Shown in pieces: positions 20,633 through 23,392 of a DNA stretch of 23,392 bases (position 1 is the stretch's first letter; the number at the start of each line of letters is the position of its first letter). The notes below the pieces were generated by a model, which had not been told where the DNA came from, did not search any database, and saw only the letters and a list, made by a program, of their open reading frames with translations. A program made the translations under genes and the position numbers. This DNA is from a virus. The stretch is taken from IMG/VR virus record IMGVR_UViG_3300048586_000908, positions 1-23,392 of that record. One strand, written 5' to 3'.

Positions 20633-21912
20633 TGCCCAGCCCCAATCTGGCCGTGACCCATGTCGCCGCCGCCCAGAACCAGAAGGAGGTCACGATCAAC
20701 GACGCGGTCGATGCCCTCGACAACTCCATGAATCGGGCGTTGTCACTGGCTATGGCTGACGCCAACGTGACGTTGACCAGCGCGCAAGCCAACCGCAACG
20801 GCCTGATCGTCCTCACCGGCACGCTGACGGCTGCGCGCGTCCTGACGTTGCCCGTCAATCATCGGCGGCTCGCGATCCGGAACGCGACCAGCGGCGGCCA
20901 GGAGGTCCGGGCCAAGTACGCGGGTTCGGGCGCGGAGGTCATCATCGTGCACGACGCCACCGTGCTGGTGCAGGGCAATGGCAGCGATCTCTTCGGAGTC
21001 GGCGGCGGCGCCGGCGCACTCAACGACCTGACCGACGTCGCGGCCGGTGCCGCCGTCGCCAGCGACGTGCTCCAGTTCGATGGCGCGCTCTGGAGTGCTG
21101 CCGGCGTTGGCATCTTCCAGCGCGCCCTGCTGCCCTTCCGGGGCGCACTCGTACGGCGGACCACGAACTTCAGCGTCTCGACGACCGGCGCCTATGTCGC
21201 GGTCCCCTGGCAGAGCGCCGTCTACGACAGCGACGCGCTCTGGGACTCCGGCCAGCCGACGCGGCTTACCGTGCCGGCCGGTGTAACCAAGGTCCGGCTC
21301 ACGGGCAATATCGAGTGGCAGACCTCGCCGACGAGCCAGCTGGTCGAGATCCGCATGAACGGCGGCGGCGTGATCGGTGGCGGCTCCTTCATCGTCCGCG
21401 GCGACAGCGGCTACAGCAACCAGATGCGGAACATCGCGAGCGCGGTCCTCCCGGTCGTCGCCGGCGACTGGTTCGAGCTTACGGTGTTCGTCAGCGCCTC
21501 AGGCGAGCTCCGGGGCATGGAGCGCACCTGGTTCGCGCTCGAAGTCGTCGAGACCGAGGACGCGGCCGATCCGCCGGCGGACTTCGCCTTCGCGAAGGCG
21601 GGCGCGCCCGCCGCCTCGGAGGTGTTGCTGCGCACGGTCGTGGCCCGGCGCTCGCGGCTTAAGGTCGATCTCGCCGGTAGTCAGGGCGCGGCCGGAGTCG
21701 CGGCCACCGCAGAGACGGACCTCGATGTCCAGCGCAACGGCACGAGCATCGGCACCATCCGCTTCGCGGCGAGCGCCTCCGCGGCCGTCTTCATCGCCGC
21801 GAGCGAGACCGTCCTTGAACCGGGCGACCTGCTCGAGGTGATCGCGCCCGGAAGCCCCGACGCCACGCTCGCCGACATCGCGATCACGCTCGCCGGGACG
21901 CTGGTGATCTGA
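20632..21912 (+). CDS. Fiber-like tail protein (DUF2793-type N-terminus, C1q-like domain)
   Basis: A 426-residue protein starting MPSPNLAVTHVAAAQNQKEV, a DUF2793-type N-terminus seen in tail-associated proteins of alphaproteobacterial phages, here probably the attachment to the tip. Residues about 40-130 are a beta-rich shaft-like part. Residues about 180-310 resemble a C1q/TNF-like jelly roll (F-S-V-S-T-T-G-A-Y-V-A-V-P-W, Y-D-S-D-A-L-W-D, L-T-V-P-A-G-V-T-K-V-R-L, W-F-E-L-T-V-F-V). A further beta domain at about 320-426 ends in P-D-A-T-L-A-D-I-A-I-T-L-A-G-T and is a module found at the ends of several phage fibers. The protein would be a receptor-binding fiber. It is the last of the tail genes; the TGATG overlap couples it to the tip gene. 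Confidence 0.72.
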   Translation: MPSPNLAVTHVAAAQNQKEVTINDAVDALDNSMNRALSLAMADANVTLTSAQANRNGLIVLTGTLTAARVLTLPVNHRRLAIRNATSGGQEVRAKYAGSGAEVIIVHDATVLVQGNGSDLFGVGGGAGALNDLTDVAAGAAVASDVLQFDGALWSAAGVGIFQRALLPFRGALVRRTTNFSVSTTGAYVAVPWQSAVYDSDALWDSGQPTRLTVPAGVTKVRLTGNIEWQTSPTSQLVEIRMNGGGVIGGGSFIVRGDSGYSNQMRNIASAVLPVVAGDWFELTVFVSASGELRGMERTWFALEVVETEDAADPPADFAFAKAGAPAASEVLLRTVVARRSRLKVDLAGSQGAAGVAATAETDLDVQRNGTSIGTIRFAASASAAVFIAASETVLEPGDLLEVIAPGSPDATLADIAITLAGTLVI

Positions 21913-21935
21913 TCGACAGTTTGAGAACCACGACG

Positions 21936-22226
21936 ATGGAACAGAAACGCGACAGCGGCAGGCTGGTCAGTCTGCCGAGCGACGAGTTCGAGGCGCTGCT
22001 CGAACGCGCCGCCGAAGCCGGCGCCCGCCGTGCCCTGCATGAGGTTGGGCTCGACGGGACGGAGGCGGCCGAGGACATCCGCGATCTGCGATCGCTGCTG
22101 GCCGGGTTTCGGCTGGCCAGGCAGACGGCCGTGCAGACCGCCGTCCGCATCATCACCACCGGCATCCTGCTCGCCCTCATGGCCGGCATCGCCATCAAGC
22201 TGAAGCTGTTTGGCAACGGTCCCTGA
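21936..22226 (+). CDS. DUF6127-like one-TM protein, holin candidate
   Basis: A 96-residue protein from the ATG at 21936. It has a charged N-terminal half (M-E-Q-K-R-D, S-D-E-F-E-A-L-L-E-R-A-A-E-A-G-A-R-R-A-L, likely amphipathic helices) and one C-terminal hydrophobic stretch (I-I-T-T-G-I-L-L-A-L-M-A-G-I-A-I, about residues 71-87) with a short basic tail. I recognise the pattern as that annotated DUF6127, from memory. No known enzyme motif is present. A TTG at 21921 would add five residues; ATG is favoured. It lies just before the peptidase and spanins, so a holin or membrane role in lysis is possible but unproven. It ends the structural unit, with a terminator 29 bases after the stop. Confidence 0.6.
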   Translation: MEQKRDSGRLVSLPSDEFEALLERAAEAGARRALHEVGLDGTEAAEDIRDLRSLLAGFRLARQTAVQTAVRIITTGILLALMAGIAIKLKLFGNGP

Positions 22227-22254
22227 CCGGCGCTTCCGATCCTCCACCCACCAG

Positions 22255-22277
22255 CCCGCCCTTCGGCGGGTTTTTTT
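22255..22277 (+). terminator. Strong intrinsic terminator
   Basis: A perfect 6-bp GC stem (CCCGCC 22255-22260, GGCGGG 22265-22270) with a CTTC loop is followed at once by seven T residues (22271-22277). It lies between the DUF6127-like gene and the lysis peptidase. Since the lysis genes lie downstream with no other promoter seen, it may be passed by antitermination, or a promoter may overlap the hairpin. Confidence 0.88.
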
Positions 22278-22294
22278 ATGTGCGGAGACCACCC

Positions 22295-22969
22295 ATGACG
22301 ACTACCACCTTCAACCACTGGCGCGACGTGCCCGAGCGCTCCTGGCGCTGGCAGAACTTCTCGCCCGCCGAGATCGCCTGCCGGGGCAGCGGCTCCTTGC
22401 GGATCAACGAGGAGGCGCTCGACAAGCTGCAAGCCCTTCGCGATCGGCTGGGCAAGCCGCTGATCGTTCGCTCGGCCTACCGCAGCCCGGCGCACAACCG
22501 CGCCGTCGGCGGAGCGTCGCGCTCGAAGCATCTCGACGGCACGGCCTTCGACATCGCCATGGACAACCATGATCCCGCGGCGTTTGAGGCCGCCGCCCGG
22601 GCGGTCGGGTTCAAGGGGTTCGGCTTTTATCCGCGCTCGGGATTCATGCACATCGACCTCGGCCCCGAGCGCAGCTGGGGCGAGCGGTTCCCGGTCCAGG
22701 CGACAGCATTTGCAGCCGAGACCCCGCCCGCGCGCGAGGTGCTGGCTGAGAGTCGCACGTTGAAGGGCAGCGGTGCGGCCGGTGTTGCGACTGTGGGCGC
22801 GGCCGGAATCGAGGTGGCGCAGAACGTTCTGACCGAGACGCAGTCCGCTGTCCTGCCGCTCGTGCCCTATCTCGACACGCTGCGCGGGGTGTTCATCGCC
22901 GTGGCCCTCGCCGGCATCGCAGTCGCGATCTACGCCCGCATCGATGACTGGAAGCGGGGGCAGCGATGA
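22295..22969 (+). CDS. M15-type peptidoglycan peptidase with C-terminal TM (endolysin candidate)
   Basis: A 224-residue protein. Residues about 16-125 form an M15-type (peptidase M15_3, DD-carboxypeptidase/endopeptidase) zinc domain. Ligands are visible as His79 and Asp86 in S-K-H-L-D-G-T-A-F-D-I, and His119 in F-M-H-I-D-L-G, with Asp121 beside it. V-R-S-A-Y-R-S-P-A-H-N is another family block. No N-terminal signal peptide is seen. A linker at about 130-190 leads to a single hydrophobic helix (about 195-213, G-V-F-I-A-V-A-L-A-G-I-A-V-A-I) and a basic end. The enzyme would cut peptidoglycan cross-links at lysis; the C-terminal TM suggests it is anchored to the inner membrane. GGAG precedes the ATG at 22295 by about nine bases. 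The stop overlaps the next start as ATGA. Confidence 0.85.
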   Translation: MTTTTFNHWRDVPERSWRWQNFSPAEIACRGSGSLRINEEALDKLQALRDRLGKPLIVRSAYRSPAHNRAVGGASRSKHLDGTAFDIAMDNHDPAAFEAAARAVGFKGFGFYPRSGFMHIDLGPERSWGERFPVQATAFAAETPPAREVLAESRTLKGSGAAGVATVGAAGIEVAQNVLTETQSAVLPLVPYLDTLRGVFIAVALAGIAVAIYARIDDWKRGQR

Positions 22970-23223
22970 TCGTCTCCCTACTTTCCGGCATCGCCACAAG
23001 TTCATCGGCACGGACTGCGCTGCGCTATGGCGCCATTGCCCTCTCGCTTGTCCTGTTCCTGCTCGCGTTCCGGCGTTCTGGCGAGCGCGCGGGTCGCCTC
23101 GTCGAACGCCTCGAAACCATGGAGAACGCCAATGACGTGCAGCGCCAGATGCTGGATGCCGCGGCTCGCCGCCCTCGCGATCGCAGCGATCTCGCTGACC
23201 GGCTGCGCGACGGTCACTTCTGA
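22966..23223 (+). CDS. Inner-membrane spanin candidate (Rz-like)
   Basis: An 85-residue protein with a single N-terminal transmembrane segment (about residues 20-36, R-Y-G-A-I-A-L-S-L-V-L-F-L-L-A-F) followed by a hydrophilic coiled-coil-prone tail (R-L-V-E-R-L-E-T-M-E-N-A-N-D-V-Q-R-Q-M-L-D-A-A-A, then D-R-S-D-L-A-D-R-L-R). One TM with a periplasmic helix is the layout of i-spanins, which pair with an outer-membrane lipoprotein to fuse the membranes at the end of lysis. Its 3' part overlaps the lipoprotein gene by 92 bases in another frame, as is usual for spanin pairs. It begins with ATG at 22966, overlapping the peptidase stop as ATGA. The family is assigned by topology and context, not by a known motif. 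Confidence 0.7.
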   Translation: MIVSLLSGIATSSSARTALRYGAIALSLVLFLLAFRRSGERAGRLVERLETMENANDVQRQMLDAAARRPRDRSDLADRLRDGHF

Positions 23224-23392
23224 GCCGCGGATCGTCACGGTCTGCCCGCCGGTGGTCGAGTATAGCCGCGACTTCCAGGCCCGCGCTGCCGACGAACTTG
23301 ATCTGCTGCCTGGCGGGTCGGCGATCGCCGAGATGCTGAGCGACTACGCCGTATTGCGGAATCAAGCTCAGGCTTGTCTGCGCAACAGCTAA
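23132..23392 (+). CDS. Outer-membrane lipoprotein spanin candidate (Rz1-like)
   Basis: An 86-residue lipoprotein. A basic start and a hydrophobic run (L-A-A-L-A-I-A-A-I-S) lead to the lipobox L-T-G-C with Cys25, so the mature part is 62 residues. The V-C-P-P-V-V-E-Y-S block and A-D-E-L-D-L-L-P-G-G-S-A-I are, from memory, common in small lipoproteins at the end of alphaproteobacterial prophage lysis modules. It would anchor in the outer membrane and bind the inner-membrane spanin. ATG at 23132 is chosen for GGAG (23121-23124) with seven-base spacing. A later ATG at 23156 lacks one, and upstream in-frame ATG or other starts would precede the signal with a shadow-like sequence. The first 92 bases overlap the Rz-like gene in the +1 frame. 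It ends with the TAA at the last base of the window. Confidence 0.75.
   Translation: MTCSARCWMPRLAALAIAAISLTGCATVTSEPRIVTVCPPVVEYSRDFQARAADELDLLPGGSAIAEMLSDYAVLRNQAQACLRNS

Noticed and set aside
1-23392. CRISPR arrays, tRNA genes, attachment sites, defence or cargo genes
   Set aside because: No direct-repeat array, tRNA-like fold or flanking att-type duplication was seen. All intergenic gaps in the rightward operon are under 100 bases, leaving no room for a cargo gene.

Overview
The window is a prophage late region in a GC-rich alphaproteobacterial chromosome, probably of the Hyphomicrobiales (Rhizobiales). That placement rests on the gene set: a DUF3489 regulator, gene-transfer-agent-like tail-tip proteins, and a short lipoprotein with a cysteine-proline-proline motif that is common in prophages of this group. 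It also rests on the strong G/C preference at third codon positions. No ribosomal or other marker gene is present, so the host assignment is inference.

Left edge (1-1529). The window opens inside the right end of an IS3-family element: the transposase C-terminus, then its terminal inverted repeat. The IS abuts, and appears to have truncated, a small phage membrane-protein gene whose last 28 codons remain. Three small leftward genes follow: an unknown 81-residue protein, a DUF3489 protein and a 73-residue protein. They are divergent from the structural operon.

Head module (1530-8851). The order closely follows phage lambda: small terminase (Nu1-like), large terminase (GpA family), gpW-like joining protein, portal (B), S49 head protease (C) with an in-frame nested scaffold start (Nu3-like), decoration protein (D), an intrinsic terminator, major capsid (E), and an FII-like joining protein.

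Tail module (8848-21912). A DUF6441-like protein, a U-like tail terminator candidate and an enlarged tail tube protein (V) come first. They are followed by a tail assembly chaperone pair of G/GT type, with a canonical A AAA AAC slippery heptamer and a 107-codon minus-one extension. An 831-residue tape measure follows. The lambda M/L/K/I block is replaced by the gene-transfer-agent-type set DUF2460, DUF2163 and NlpC/P60, then a 1170-residue tip protein and a fiber-like protein.

Lysis module (21936-23392). This holds a one-TM DUF6127-like protein, a strong terminator, an M15-type peptidoglycan peptidase with a C-terminal TM segment, and an overlapping inner/outer membrane spanin pair. From 1530 onward all genes point right with overlaps or very short gaps, so this looks like one late transcription unit with two internal terminators. 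All rightward ORFs from 1530 on look intact. The phage would be a siphovirus with a tail about as long as that of lambda. The most notable items are the frameshift site with a cysteine cluster made only after the shift, the inserted domains in three tail proteins, the nested scaffold, the overlapping spanins and the IS-truncated gene.
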